64,000 nt of DNA from NCBI GenBank assembly GCA_022821965.1, contig JAJECN010000011.1, forward strand, positions 45,232-109,231. Reading direction: 5' to 3'. Below are positions 34,361-43,001 of the stretch, piece after piece. How positions within the stretch are numbered: position 1 is the first letter of the stretch; every line of letters starts with the position of its first letter. A program made the position numbers and the translations under genes. The notes beneath the pieces are model-generated. The model was not told the origin of the DNA. It did not search any database and was given only the letters and a program-made list of their open reading frames with translations. Origin of the DNA: Candidatus Poribacteria bacterium. Lineage in GTDB: Bacteria; Poribacteria; WGA-4E; WGA-3G.

Positions 34361-35356
34361 TTGAAACAGATTGCTTTAACAGGTCTTAAACCGTCAGGAT
34401 CGCCGCATATCGGCAACTATCTCGGTATGCTTAAACCCTCGTTGGAACTTGCTGAAAAGTTTCAAGCACTTTATTTTATACCGGATTATCATGCCCTCAC
34501 AACAGTCAGGGACCGAAAACAGTTGGCGGATCTCACCTATCAAGCAGCAGCAACATGGTTAGCACTTGGGTTAAATCCAGATGAAGGGGTTATCTATCGC
34601 CAATCCGATATTCCAGAGGTGTTCGAGTTGGCGTGGGCGTTGTCCTGTTTCACAACAAAAGGCTTACTTAACCGCTCGCATGCCTACAAAGCGATCGTTG
34701 ACGATAACATTGCGGCCGGACGTGAAGAGGATAAGAACATTAATGTAGGACTCTTTACCTACCCGGTTTTGATGGCGGCAGATATTTTACTCTTCGGAAC
34801 ACATTTTGTGCCGGTTGGGCTTGACCAACAACAACATCTTGAAATTACACGAGATGTCGCGCTTACCTTCAACAAAAATTATGGCGATGTGTTGACGATT
34901 CCAGAAGCCGTAATTCGGAAAGAAGTGATGACGATTCCCGGAATTGATGGCAGAAAGATGAGCAAAAGTTATAACAACGTCATTCCAATCTTCGCACCAC
35001 CGGACCAAGTCCTTAAACCTGTCAAGCGTATTGTAACCGATTCCAAGCGACCCGAAGAGCCGAAAGACCCGGATGAATGCAACATCTTCGCGATCTACCG
35101 TCATCTCGCGGATGTGGATGCCGTTGATGCGAAGCGGAAACTTTATCTTGAGGGTGGACTCGCCTACGGTCCAATGAAAGAGGAACTGTTTGCGTTACTG
35201 GAGGCAACTTTTTCCGACAAGCGAGACAGATATAATGCCTTGATGGAAAATCTCGATGAATTGGATAAAATACTCGAAAAAGGTGCGGAAAAAGCACGCG
35301 ACATCGCCAGACCGATTTTGGCGAAGGTCCGTAAAGCTGTTGGTGTAAGCCTCTGA
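34361..35356 (+). CDS. trpS: Tryptophanyl-tRNA synthetase
   Basis: The 331-residue class I synthetase has both signatures: PHIGNYLG (HIGH type) near residue 17 and GRKMSKSYNN (KMSKS) near 196, plus VGLDQQQHLE. It charges tRNA-Trp with tryptophan in the cytoplasm. The start is TTG 34361 behind AAGAAGGAG at an 11-base spacing; no ATG fits. Length is normal for bacterial TrpRS. It follows the Uma2 gene by 33 bp. Confidence 0.96.
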   Translation: MKQIALTGLKPSGSPHIGNYLGMLKPSLELAEKFQALYFIPDYHALTTVRDRKQLADLTYQAAATWLALGLNPDEGVIYRQSDIPEVFELAWALSCFTTKGLLNRSHAYKAIVDDNIAAGREEDKNINVGLFTYPVLMAADILLFGTHFVPVGLDQQQHLEITRDVALTFNKNYGDVLTIPEAVIRKEVMTIPGIDGRKMSKSYNNVIPIFAPPDQVLKPVKRIVTDSKRPEEPKDPDECNIFAIYRHLADVDAVDAKRKLYLEGGLAYGPMKEELFALLEATFSDKRDRYNALMENLDELDKILEKGAEKARDIARPILAKVRKAVGVSL

Positions 35357-35537
35357 AATGTTCAAGGAACTGCAGGTTTCACTATAAAACTTCGTATCTG
35401 TTACATCAAACTCACGTTATAATTATACGCTGTAGTGTTCATAGAAAAAGCCCCGTGAATCTTATACTTCAGAATTAATTTGATTTAAAAATCGCTACGC
35501 ATATATACTATAATAAAATAGCAGTGCCAGAAAAAAT

Positions 35538-35566
35538 TTGCATTTTAATGCAAAATGTGTCATAAT
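35538..35566 (+). promoter_or_regulatory. Promoter for LamG protein
   Basis: TTGCAT (35538-35543), 17 bp, CATAAT (35561-35566). About 135 bases of leader follow. Confidence 0.5.
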
Positions 35567-35574
35567 GTTTTTAT

Positions 35575-35700
35575 CTCCTATTTCTGACGTTGCGAGGACA
35601 TCGCGCGATCAACACGTGCTGATGGTTTTACAGACAGCGGAGTAGGCACATGAAATAGTCCCGCGTTGCAGCGCGGCAAATCTTTAAAGAAAGTGAGAGG
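35575..35700 (+). promoter_or_regulatory. Structured 5' leader before the LamG gene
   Basis: GC-rich stretches that can pair (CCGCG / CGCGG around TTGCAG at about 35664-35680, and GCGAGGACATCGCGC) stand out from AT-rich surroundings. It matches no riboswitch class I could recognise. The rest of the 350-bp gap holds only the promoter. Confidence 0.3.
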
Positions 35701-35706
35701 ATTCAA

Positions 35707-36483
35707 ATGAAATTTAATGCTTTAACAATTATCCTGTTCAGCCTTGGATTGATGGCAATCGGTCTCGTCGCTGTGAACACCAGTAGTGCCGCAATTGACC
35801 AGAGTAGTGTTGTCGGTATTTGGCTGTTCGACGAGGGGACAGGAACCGAAGCGAAGGACTCTTCGGGAAATGAGTATCATGGAACAATTGTCAATGCACC
35901 CATTTGGGTTGATGGGCGATTCGGCGGTGCCTTAGCTTTTGATGGCACAGGTAACTGTGTGAATACAAATGAAAAACTTCTCAACGGTGTCCGTGAATTC
36001 ACAGTTGTTGCTTGGATAAAGCCTGGGAATATTACCTCCAACCGCATCGGGTTGATAGGACAGAACGATTCACCGGAATTCGGTTTTATTAATCCCACTA
36101 CCGTCGCACTATGGACTCCCACAGCTGGTATTAACAACAATCCTTATGAACATCCAGCCGGTGAGTGGCACCATGTCGCCGCTGTGGCTTCCCGAGAATT
36201 TACGAAGGTTTACATTGATGGAAACGCCACGACGAAAAATGGAAGGTGGTCCAACCACGGTAGATCTGACTTCAACGTGAATATCGGCGGATGCGGTGTT
36301 TGGGACGGCAGCGGTAATTGGTTCACTGGGGCAATGGACGAAGTAGCTCTCTTCCATGCTCCTTTGACAGATAACGATATTACTGACCTTATGAACAATG
36401 GTTTGACTGCTTTAGGTGTCGCGGTGGAACCCGCAGGGAAAATCGCTGTAACTTGGGGAGCACTCAAACGGAAAGACTATTAG
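35707..36483 (+). CDS. Secreted LamG protein with TWGALK tail
   Basis: This 258-residue protein has a signal peptide (about 1-30) and a LamG-like jelly roll (VVGIWLFDEGTGTEAKDSSG, GALAFDGTGNCV, VVAWIKPGN, EWHHVAAVASREFTKVYIDG, GAMDEVALFHAPLTDNDI). The C-terminus AVEPAGKIAVTWGALKRKDY carries the shared tail. AGTGAGAGG lies before the ATG. A hairpin terminator follows at 36509-36539. Like the other LamG protein at 19622, it is probably a surface or secreted carbohydrate-binding protein; this one has a housekeeping-type promoter and no ECF element. Confidence 0.85.
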   Translation: MKFNALTIILFSLGLMAIGLVAVNTSSAAIDQSSVVGIWLFDEGTGTEAKDSSGNEYHGTIVNAPIWVDGRFGGALAFDGTGNCVNTNEKLLNGVREFTVVAWIKPGNITSNRIGLIGQNDSPEFGFINPTTVALWTPTAGINNNPYEHPAGEWHHVAAVASREFTKVYIDGNATTKNGRWSNHGRSDFNVNIGGCGVWDGSGNWFTGAMDEVALFHAPLTDNDITDLMNNGLTALGVAVEPAGKIAVTWGALKRKDY

Positions 36484-36508
36484 GCAATCCCAGCATGTAG
36501 CGAAAATT

Positions 36509-36539
36509 CTGGGGAAGCGGTACTGTGCCGTATCCCCAG
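36509..36539 (+). terminator. Terminator hairpin after LamG gene
   Basis: CTGGGGA / TCCCCAG arms with a 17-base loop, 26 bp past the stop codon, followed by TTTGCTTT. Confidence 0.6.
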
Positions 36540-36569
36540 TTTGCTTTCCGTAAAGTTTGAAAAGATAAA

Positions 36570-36615
36570 CCCCGGTTCAAGACCCGTTTAAACAAAACAG
36601 ATCCCAAAACCGGGG
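36570..36615. repeat. Inverted repeat CCCCGGTT / AACCGGGG
   Basis: Eight-base perfect arms 30 bases apart, in the gap between convergent LamG and RRM genes; probably a second terminator, in either direction. Confidence 0.45.
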
Positions 36616-36738
36616 TAAAGACTTGTTAGCCGCAAGCGGAACACAAAATAATATGTGTTATCCTATCGCGGCATTTTCTCAATCCGACTTCCAGCAGTTC
36701 ATGTTGATCGAACAACATTGAAGCCGATAGGAAATAGA

Positions 36739-37029
36739 CTAAATTCCCGCGTCATCGTCGTCATAGCGACGTGGCTCGCGGCGTTCTGTGCGGGGACGCG
36801 CGGGATTGACTTTCAGCGGACGTCCCATCATTTCTTGGCCATCCAACGCCTCTATCGCTCGCTCGCCATCCTCTTGGTTTTCCATCTCAACGAAGCCAAA
36901 CCCTTTGGAGCGACCATCGTATCGGTCACGGATAATGGTAGCGGTAGCAACCGGACCATACTCACCAAAGAGTTCTTCGAGGTCGGTTTCCGTGGCCGCA
37001 TAAGGCACGTTGCCAACGTAGATATTCAT
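36739..37029 (-). CDS. Single-RRM RNA-binding protein
   Basis: The start is ATG 37029 (MNIYVGNVPYA), giving 96 residues, with AAGGAG 7 bp upstream. Both RNP motifs are present: IYVGNV (RNP2) and KGFGFVEM (RNP1), followed by a basic then acidic tail (RREPRRYDDDDAGI). Bacterial single-RRM proteins of this kind bind RNA and are often cold-induced in cyanobacteria. It lies behind a consensus promoter and an unusually long leader of about 350 bases, which suggests control at the RNA level. Confidence 0.93.
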   Translation of the reverse strand: MNIYVGNVPYAATETDLEELFGEYGPVATATIIRDRYDGRSKGFGFVEMENQEDGERAIEALDGQEMMGRPLKVNPARPRTERREPRRYDDDDAGI

Positions 37030-37392
37030 CTCGTTTCTCCTTTTGGAAATTATATACATCCCAATCCAGCACTATGAAGCCAACCGATACATCCACAGGA
37101 ACCGGTAACCCTTCAAAAGACCAGAATATGGAATAAAAATACGGGAAAATGAGAAAACTGAGCACTGTCAGCATTTTCAAAGGCAGAAATTTGGCAGCAA
37201 GCGTAGGCGGACATTGCACGCAATGCCCATATTGCAAAGATTGGCAAAAATTAACTCTCATCAATCTCTGGTTGGAAGCCTCATCACACTTCATAAACAG
37301 AGCGTTTCAGGTCCCAAACCGTAGAACTGTCAAAACACTACTCGTAACTTTGCCAGCGGACGCTATCACATTTCCCTTAAAATTTACAATAA

Positions 37393-37421
37393 ATTATATC
37401 ACAACTTTTGTTGTTTGTCAA
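37393..37421 (-). promoter_or_regulatory. Consensus promoter for the RRM gene, with long leader
   Basis: TTGACA (37421-37416), 17 bp, TATAAT (37398-37393) on the minus strand. The start codon is at 37029, so the leader is about 350 bases long. I saw no gene and no known riboswitch in that leader. Confidence 0.8.
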
Positions 37422-37446
37422 TTTTAATTTTCTGTGTAGAATAATT

Positions 37447-40335
37447 TCACTTTGCAACCATCCAATTATCACCGATTCCTGCCTCTGTCCGAAGCGGTAC
37501 TTGAAGCGACATTGCATTCTCCATCTCTTCACAGACAATTGCGGCATGCACCTCCGCAAGTGCCGCTGGCGTTTCAAGCACCAATTCGTCATGAATCTGT
37601 AACAGCATTTTTAAGGGTAATCTGTCCGCATCAATTCGATGCTGCACACGCACCATCGCCGCTTTCATCAGGTCTGCAGCAGAACCTTGCACCACAGTAT
37701 TGATTGCCAACCGTTCGCCGAGACTGCGCCGACTTCGGTTCGTGGCATAGATTTCAGGGATCGCACGCTGTCTGCCAGTGAGTGTACTCACATACCCGTG
37801 ATCCGATGCCTGTTGGACACACGCCTGTAGAAAATGGTCTATCCCCGGAAAACGCGTTTTATAATCATCAATAAGGGCAGCCGCTTCCTTTACACTCATT
37901 CCTTTAATCCGACGTGAAAGTCCTGTCGGGGATACCCCGTAAATAATACCAAAGTTAATAGTTTTCGCCTTATCCCGAAGCTCTCGAGTAACCGATGCCG
38001 TCGGCATCTCAAACACCTGCGAAGCAACTGCCGTGTGGATGTCCAAATCCTGCGCGAAGGTCTCGATTAATTGCGCATCTTCGCTAAAGTGGGCAAGAAT
38101 ACGCAGTTCGATTTGTGAATAATCTGCGCAGATTAACTTATGCCCCTCCGGTGCTCTGAATGCACACCGCAATTGCCTTCCAATCTCAGTTCGGACGGGG
38201 ATGTTCTGTAGATTCGGGCTGTCGGATTTCAAACGACCTGTCGCTGTTGTTAATTGATAAAGATGTGTGTGAATACGCTCTGTCTTTGGGTCGATAGCAC
38301 TCTGAAGTTGTGCCAGATAGGTGCTTTGTAACTTACGGAACTGACGGTATTCAATTATTAAGCGCGGCACGCTGGTCTTTGGATCGTTGATATCCTCCCG
38401 CAGAGAGAGTGCCTCCAACACGGTCACATCCGTCGAAACGTTGCCGCCCCGCGTCCGTTTCACGGGTTTAAAACCGAGATCCTCAAACAATACTTGCGCG
38501 AGTTGCTTTGGAGAATCAATGTTACACGGATAACCAACGATTTCGTGAATCTGTTTTTGCCGAGCATCAACGAGTTCACTAATCACACTGCTTTGACTTT
38601 TGAGTTCTTCCTTATCGCAAACAATGCCATTATACTCCATCTCAGCCAGAATAGGAGCAAGCGGCGATTCTATATCGCGGACCAATGCCGTGATACCCAT
38701 CTCATCCAGTTTTGGCACAAGAAAGTGATAGAGCCGTAGCGCGACATCGGCATCTTCTGCAGCGTAGACTGTAGCCTGTTCCAAGGCAACTTCATCAATT
38801 GTTTTCTGTCGGGTTGCATCCGCATCAAACAATCCACCGAGTTCTTCCCCTTCCTTATTAGTGTTATCCACATCCGCTGCGTCGTTGGGTGTCGCTGTTA
38901 GCTCCTCAAAGGAAATCATCTTGTGATTCAAATGGAGCAATGCAAGCGTATCAAGATTGTGGGAGGGAGTTCGTGCGTCAACTAACTGGCTTGCGAGCAG
39001 CGTATCAAAAACGACTCCTTGGAGTTTAACCCCATTCCGGATGAGAATACCCGCATCAAACTTCAGGTTATGTCCACATTTCGGTAAATTAGGATCTTCC
39101 AGAATCAGTTTGAGTGCTGAAAGCACAGTCTCCGTATCCAAATGATCTTCAGGATGAGGCGACCGAACAGGAACATAGACACCTTGGTTCGGTTTCCACG
39201 AAAAACTTAATCCGCAAAGTGTAGACTCGCGTTCCAAACCATCTGTTTCGGTATCAAAACTGATAATCTCCTGTGCCGAAAGGGTGTCAACGAGTTTTGT
39301 CAATTGGGAAGTCGTAACAACTGCTGAATAGTCACCAGTTTCAGCTGTCTCATAGTCTCCCTTGTCTAAAATTGAGTCTGTTTTCTGTGCCAATTCTGCG
39401 ACTCGCTCTTTGCGTGTCGTTGGTACGGGCGCGGCGGACGCAGAATCTCCACCCGCGAGCTCCGTTACAACCTGTTCATAACGCTTGAGTTCTAATTCCC
39501 GAAACAGCGGCAGGATTTTCTGGAGATCCAACGGTTTGACACGTGCCTGCTCTATAGAGAAATCCGAAGCAGCATCCCGCTTTAACGTTACAAGCTGCTG
39601 TGCCAGTACCAGTTGCGAGCGCGCCTTCTCGAGATTCTCGCGACGCTTCCCTCTAATCTCATCAATATTTTCAAAAATACCATCAATGGAGCCGTACTGC
39701 TGAATTAATTGCGCCGCCGTTTTCAATCCGATTTTCTCAACACCGGGGACATTGTCCGAAGTATCACCCATCAACGCAAGCACATCAACGACCTGAGAGG
39801 GTTCTATCCCTTTCGTTTCCTTCAGCGATCGCTCATCAATAATTTTGTCATTATGAAGATCAAGCATTGTGACACGGTCACCCAGCAACTGTTCCAAGTC
39901 TTTGTCCCTTGAAATGATAGTTACATCGAGATCTTGCGTCTCTGGATTGTCAAGTATTGCCTGTGTAACAGAGGCGATGATGTCGTCCGCTTCCAATTCA
40001 GGTTTACCGAGCGTCAAGATACCAAATGCCTCAAGCAACTGTAAAATGCGATGAATCTGCGTCACCAAATCGTCAGGTGCCGGATCTCGATTTGCCTTGT
40101 ATTCCGAATAAAGTTCATTGCGAAATGTGTCGCCCGGCGTATCGATCGCAGCGACGACATATTTTGCCTGAAGTTCGGTTAAAATTCTAATCAGTGTCCC
40201 GGCAAACCCAAACACAGCATGCGTCGCTTCGCCGGTGATGCTGCTTGTCAACCCGCTACGAATCGCGTAATACGCCCGAAATATCTCAGCGTGCGTATCA
40301 ATAATGTAGACAGTGTCCCTTTGTCCGTTCTGCAT
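37447..40335 (-). CDS. polA: DNA polymerase I
   Basis: The start is ATG 40335 (MQNGQRDTVYII), behind GGAGGG, giving 962 residues; a GTG at 40371 would overlap the upstream gene. Three domains are intact: 5'-3' exonuclease (about 1-290, LALMGDTSDNVPGVEKIG), 3'-5' proofreading exonuclease (about 360-540, ISFDTETDGL and YAAEDADVAL with the metal-binding acids), and family A polymerase (about 570-962, LICADYSQIELRILAHFS, AKTINFGIIYG, LQIHDELVLE). It fills gaps and removes RNA primers in replication and repair. It is preceded by the thioredoxin-reductase-like gene by 17 bp, so the two are probably co-transcribed. Confidence 0.97.
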   Translation of the reverse strand: MQNGQRDTVYIIDTHAEIFRAYYAIRSGLTSSITGEATHAVFGFAGTLIRILTELQAKYVVAAIDTPGDTFRNELYSEYKANRDPAPDDLVTQIHRILQLLEAFGILTLGKPELEADDIIASVTQAILDNPETQDLDVTIISRDKDLEQLLGDRVTMLDLHNDKIIDERSLKETKGIEPSQVVDVLALMGDTSDNVPGVEKIGLKTAAQLIQQYGSIDGIFENIDEIRGKRRENLEKARSQLVLAQQLVTLKRDAASDFSIEQARVKPLDLQKILPLFRELELKRYEQVVTELAGGDSASAAPVPTTRKERVAELAQKTDSILDKGDYETAETGDYSAVVTTSQLTKLVDTLSAQEIISFDTETDGLERESTLCGLSFSWKPNQGVYVPVRSPHPEDHLDTETVLSALKLILEDPNLPKCGHNLKFDAGILIRNGVKLQGVVFDTLLASQLVDARTPSHNLDTLALLHLNHKMISFEELTATPNDAADVDNTNKEGEELGGLFDADATRQKTIDEVALEQATVYAAEDADVALRLYHFLVPKLDEMGITALVRDIESPLAPILAEMEYNGIVCDKEELKSQSSVISELVDARQKQIHEIVGYPCNIDSPKQLAQVLFEDLGFKPVKRTRGGNVSTDVTVLEALSLREDINDPKTSVPRLIIEYRQFRKLQSTYLAQLQSAIDPKTERIHTHLYQLTTATGRLKSDSPNLQNIPVRTEIGRQLRCAFRAPEGHKLICADYSQIELRILAHFSEDAQLIETFAQDLDIHTAVASQVFEMPTASVTRELRDKAKTINFGIIYGVSPTGLSRRIKGMSVKEAAALIDDYKTRFPGIDHFLQACVQQASDHGYVSTLTGRQRAIPEIYATNRSRRSLGERLAINTVVQGSAADLMKAAMVRVQHRIDADRLPLKMLLQIHDELVLETPAALAEVHAAIVCEEMENAMSLQVPLRTEAGIGDNWMVAK

Positions 40336-40352
40336 TATTTTTTCTGTCCCTC

Positions 40353-41423
40353 CTAATCCGGAAAGTGCCACCGACGCAAGGAGTCTGATGCCGACAAACC
40401 CGCTTCCTGTCCAAGTGCGAACGCCGTTGCGATCAGGTTCCGCTCACCTGATATAATGTCCCCCGCAGCGAATAGTCCAGGAATCGGATCCCCATTGCTA
40501 TCCAGCATCTGCATATCCTCGTTTGCGATAATCAAGCCTTCCTCATCTTTCTGGTAGTCCCATCCCTCAAGAAACTTCGTATTCGGGATTAATCCTTCAT
40601 CAACAAGGAAACCGTGGAAAAACAACTCGCTTCCATCAACCATCTCAAATCCTAATAGGTTTGTTTTTTCACCAATGTGTCGTTTAATCTTTGTCTCGAT
40701 GATATTAATTTTACGTGCCTTCACCTGTTCCAGCACAGACGTGGACATACCGTGCGGTCTACCGTTCGTAAGAATTGTGATTTTATCTGTAAAGTCTTGC
40801 GCACCGATCGCTGCCTCATAGATATAGTCGCCGACACCGAGGAGTGCCAGATGCTCATTCACATGCAGATGTCCATCGCAACGGATGCAGACGTGCCATC
40901 CTTTTTTGTTGCCCGCATAGCGAAAGACCGTAGCATACTGCTTGTAGAGTCGTTCTTCACCGGGTTCAAACTCAATATCGGGCCACTTGTCGTCAAACCC
41001 AGCAGCAACCACAACGGTACGTGATTTAAAATGGGCTATCTCTAAAGGTGTATTTTGTTTAAGTGTTTTTGTAGACGCTTCGAGTTCAAAGTAGTCACCG
41101 TTCTTCGTGAGTTTTTGCACCAAGCCATCGCGTATGTCAATCCCGGTTTTCCGTTTCTCCGATCCAAGCATGAAATCAACAACCGGACGGCTCTCCATCC
41201 ATTTCATCAGTTCTTTTGCAAAATTGGGTCCGATGATACCGGGAAAGACCGGAGCATCCTCAATTTCCACTGACTTTGACCAATACGCGCGACCCCGACT
41301 AAAACTCACCTTTCCAGAATGCAGCACAAGCACATGCCGCATTTGATGGCTTGCTGAGACCGCTGCTTGTGCGCCTGCGGGTCCCGCGCCAATTACTGCC
41401 ACATCGTAAATCATTTCTGCCAT
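40353..41423 (-). CDS. Thioredoxin-reductase-like FAD/NAD(P) oxidoreductase
   Basis: A 356-residue flavoprotein with an N-terminal FAD site (VAVIGAGPAGAQAA), a CxxC redox pair in HVCIRCDGHL (near residue 190), an NAD(P) site (LALLGVGDYIYEAA) and the C-terminal FAD motif GLFAAGDIISGERN. The arrangement is that of low-molecular-weight thioredoxin reductases, though longer than the usual 310-320 residues. It could reduce thioredoxin-like proteins, possibly including the Cys-Sec proteins of this genome, but there is no direct link. AGGAG lies 7 bp before the ATG. It sits between the UbiD-like gene and polA. Confidence 0.85.
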   Translation of the reverse strand: MAEMIYDVAVIGAGPAGAQAAVSASHQMRHVLVLHSGKVSFSRGRAYWSKSVEIEDAPVFPGIIGPNFAKELMKWMESRPVVDFMLGSEKRKTGIDIRDGLVQKLTKNGDYFELEASTKTLKQNTPLEIAHFKSRTVVVAAGFDDKWPDIEFEPGEERLYKQYATVFRYAGNKKGWHVCIRCDGHLHVNEHLALLGVGDYIYEAAIGAQDFTDKITILTNGRPHGMSTSVLEQVKARKINIIETKIKRHIGEKTNLLGFEMVDGSELFFHGFLVDEGLIPNTKFLEGWDYQKDEEGLIIANEDMQMLDSNGDPIPGLFAAGDIISGERNLIATAFALGQEAGLSASDSLRRWHFPD

Positions 41424-41452
41424 TGTTTCTCTCCTAACCTTTCATTGTAGAA

Positions 41453-41467
41453 GGGGTTTGTAACCCC
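41453..41467. repeat. Short palindrome GGGGTT / AACCCC
   Basis: Six-base arms around TGT between two minus-strand genes; it shares the GGTT-N3-AACC core of the other REP-like palindromes. Confidence 0.4.
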
Positions 41468-41490
41468 GATACCTATCTAAGTTCTATTTC

Positions 41491-42936
41491 TTAAAACCCA
41501 TATTTTTTCCATTTCTCATCAACCAGCGCGATCACCTCATCGGACATCTCAATCTCCTGGGGCCATTCGCGTTCGTACCCTTCCTCTGCCCACTTCGTTG
41601 TCGCATCAATGCCCATTTTAGACCCAGCACCCATAAGCGGGGAAGCATGATCCAACACATCAACAGGTCCTTCGACAATTGTTACATCCCGTTTCGGGTC
41701 AACATTGCTTCCGACATAGAAAAGCACCTCTTCGACGTTCTGAACATCAACGTCTTTATCAACAACGATGATGATTTTGCTGAACATCAGCTGCCCGAGT
41801 CCCCAGAAACTGTGCATAATTTTTTTCGCATGATACGGATAGCGTTTGTCAATAGAAATCAGAGCGAAATTGTGGAATACACCGAACAGGGGTAGGTTCA
41901 TATCCACAAGTTCCGGCAGCTGCGTCTTAATCAGTGGCATAAAGATCCGCTCAGTCGCCTTGCCCATGTAGCAATCCTCCATTGGCGGTTTGCCAACGAT
42001 GATCGTCTGGTAGATCGGATTCTTACGATGCGTAATCGCCGTGATGTGAAGGAGCGGGTATTCATCTGCCAAAGAATAAAAACCCGTATGATCCCCGAAG
42101 GGTCCCTCTATGCAAGTCTCATCCGGTTCAATATATCCCTCAATCACGATGTCCGCATCTGCAGGCACAAGCATATCAATCGTCTTAGCAGGCACCATCT
42201 CAACATTCGATTTGCGAAGAAACCCTGCAAATAGGAGTTCATCAATACCGGAGGGCAGCGGTGCCGTGCCGATATAAGACATCACTGGATCGCCACCGAG
42301 GGCTATCGCCACAGGCATCTGTTCCCCTGCTTGCCGATATTCACGATGATGTGAAGCACCATCGTGGTGAATCTGCCAATGCATCGCTAAAGCGTGCGGG
42401 TTTATCTTCTGTAAACGATAAGTGCCGACATTTCGTTGACCGGTTTTGAGGCTATGCGTAAAAACTTGAGGTAAAGTGATATATCGGTCAGCATCAAGGG
42501 GCCAACACTTGATGAGCGGCAACACATCTAAGGATGCCTCCTCACCGGTAAGCACAACCTCTTGACACGCTCCTTTTTTGACTGTTTTCGGTGGAAAATT
42601 TGTCAATTGGGACAGCATTCGCAAGATTTTCATTTTATCAAGCAGGGTATCAGGGGCATCCAATTTAATCATACTTTCAATTTCAGATGCAACCTGTCCG
42701 AGATCGTCAACACCAAGTGCCATCGCCATCCGTTGATAAGAACCGTAAGTGTTGATGAGGAGCGGCATCTTGCTGCCTTCAACTTTCTCAAATAGAAGGG
42801 CGGGACCCTCTGCTTTACTCACCCGATCAGTAATTTCAGCGATTTCTAAGTCCGGTGAGACAGTTGTTTTAATGCGTTTGAGTTCGCCTGCACGATCTAA
42901 AACTTTCACAAACTCCGCAAGGCTATCGTATGCCAT
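41491..42936 (-). CDS. UbiD-family decarboxylase, possibly for menaquinone
   Basis: Start at ATG 42936 (MAYDSLAEFV), giving 481 residues, with AGAGGA upstream. Family blocks include PALLFEKVEG, VFTHSLKTGQRNVGTYRLQ, VAIALGGDPVMSYIGTAPLP and EGPFGDHTGFYSLADEYP, where the last holds the prFMN and metal-binding residues. UbiD enzymes decarboxylate aromatic acids with prenylated FMN. Because mqnE and mqnA are in the window and the futalosine route needs a late UbiD-type decarboxylase, a menaquinone role is likely but not proven. No UbiX is nearby. A hairpin at 42965-42988 separates it from the PD40 gene. Confidence 0.9.
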   Translation of the reverse strand: MAYDSLAEFVKVLDRAGELKRIKTTVSPDLEIAEITDRVSKAEGPALLFEKVEGSKMPLLINTYGSYQRMAMALGVDDLGQVASEIESMIKLDAPDTLLDKMKILRMLSQLTNFPPKTVKKGACQEVVLTGEEASLDVLPLIKCWPLDADRYITLPQVFTHSLKTGQRNVGTYRLQKINPHALAMHWQIHHDGASHHREYRQAGEQMPVAIALGGDPVMSYIGTAPLPSGIDELLFAGFLRKSNVEMVPAKTIDMLVPADADIVIEGYIEPDETCIEGPFGDHTGFYSLADEYPLLHITAITHRKNPIYQTIIVGKPPMEDCYMGKATERIFMPLIKTQLPELVDMNLPLFGVFHNFALISIDKRYPYHAKKIMHSFWGLGQLMFSKIIIVVDKDVDVQNVEEVLFYVGSNVDPKRDVTIVEGPVDVLDHASPLMGAGSKMGIDATTKWAEEGYEREWPQEIEMSDEVIALVDEKWKKYGF

Positions 42937-42964
42937 ATCAATCCTCTCTATTCTTTGCAATGGT

Positions 42965-42988
42965 AGTCAGGCGGTTTATCGCCTGACT
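42965..42988 (-). terminator. Hairpin AGTCAGGCG / CGCCTGACT after the PD40 gene
   Basis: Nine-base perfect arms with a 6-base loop, 14 bp past the stop codon of the PD40 gene. No T run follows. Confidence 0.55.
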
Positions 42989-43001
42989 GCGTAAGTCCTA
43001 C

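Noticed and set aside
36570..36615. tRNA gene suggested by GGTTCAAGACC
   Set aside because: No acceptor stem, D-arm or anticodon arm can be drawn around it; it is part of a simple inverted repeat.
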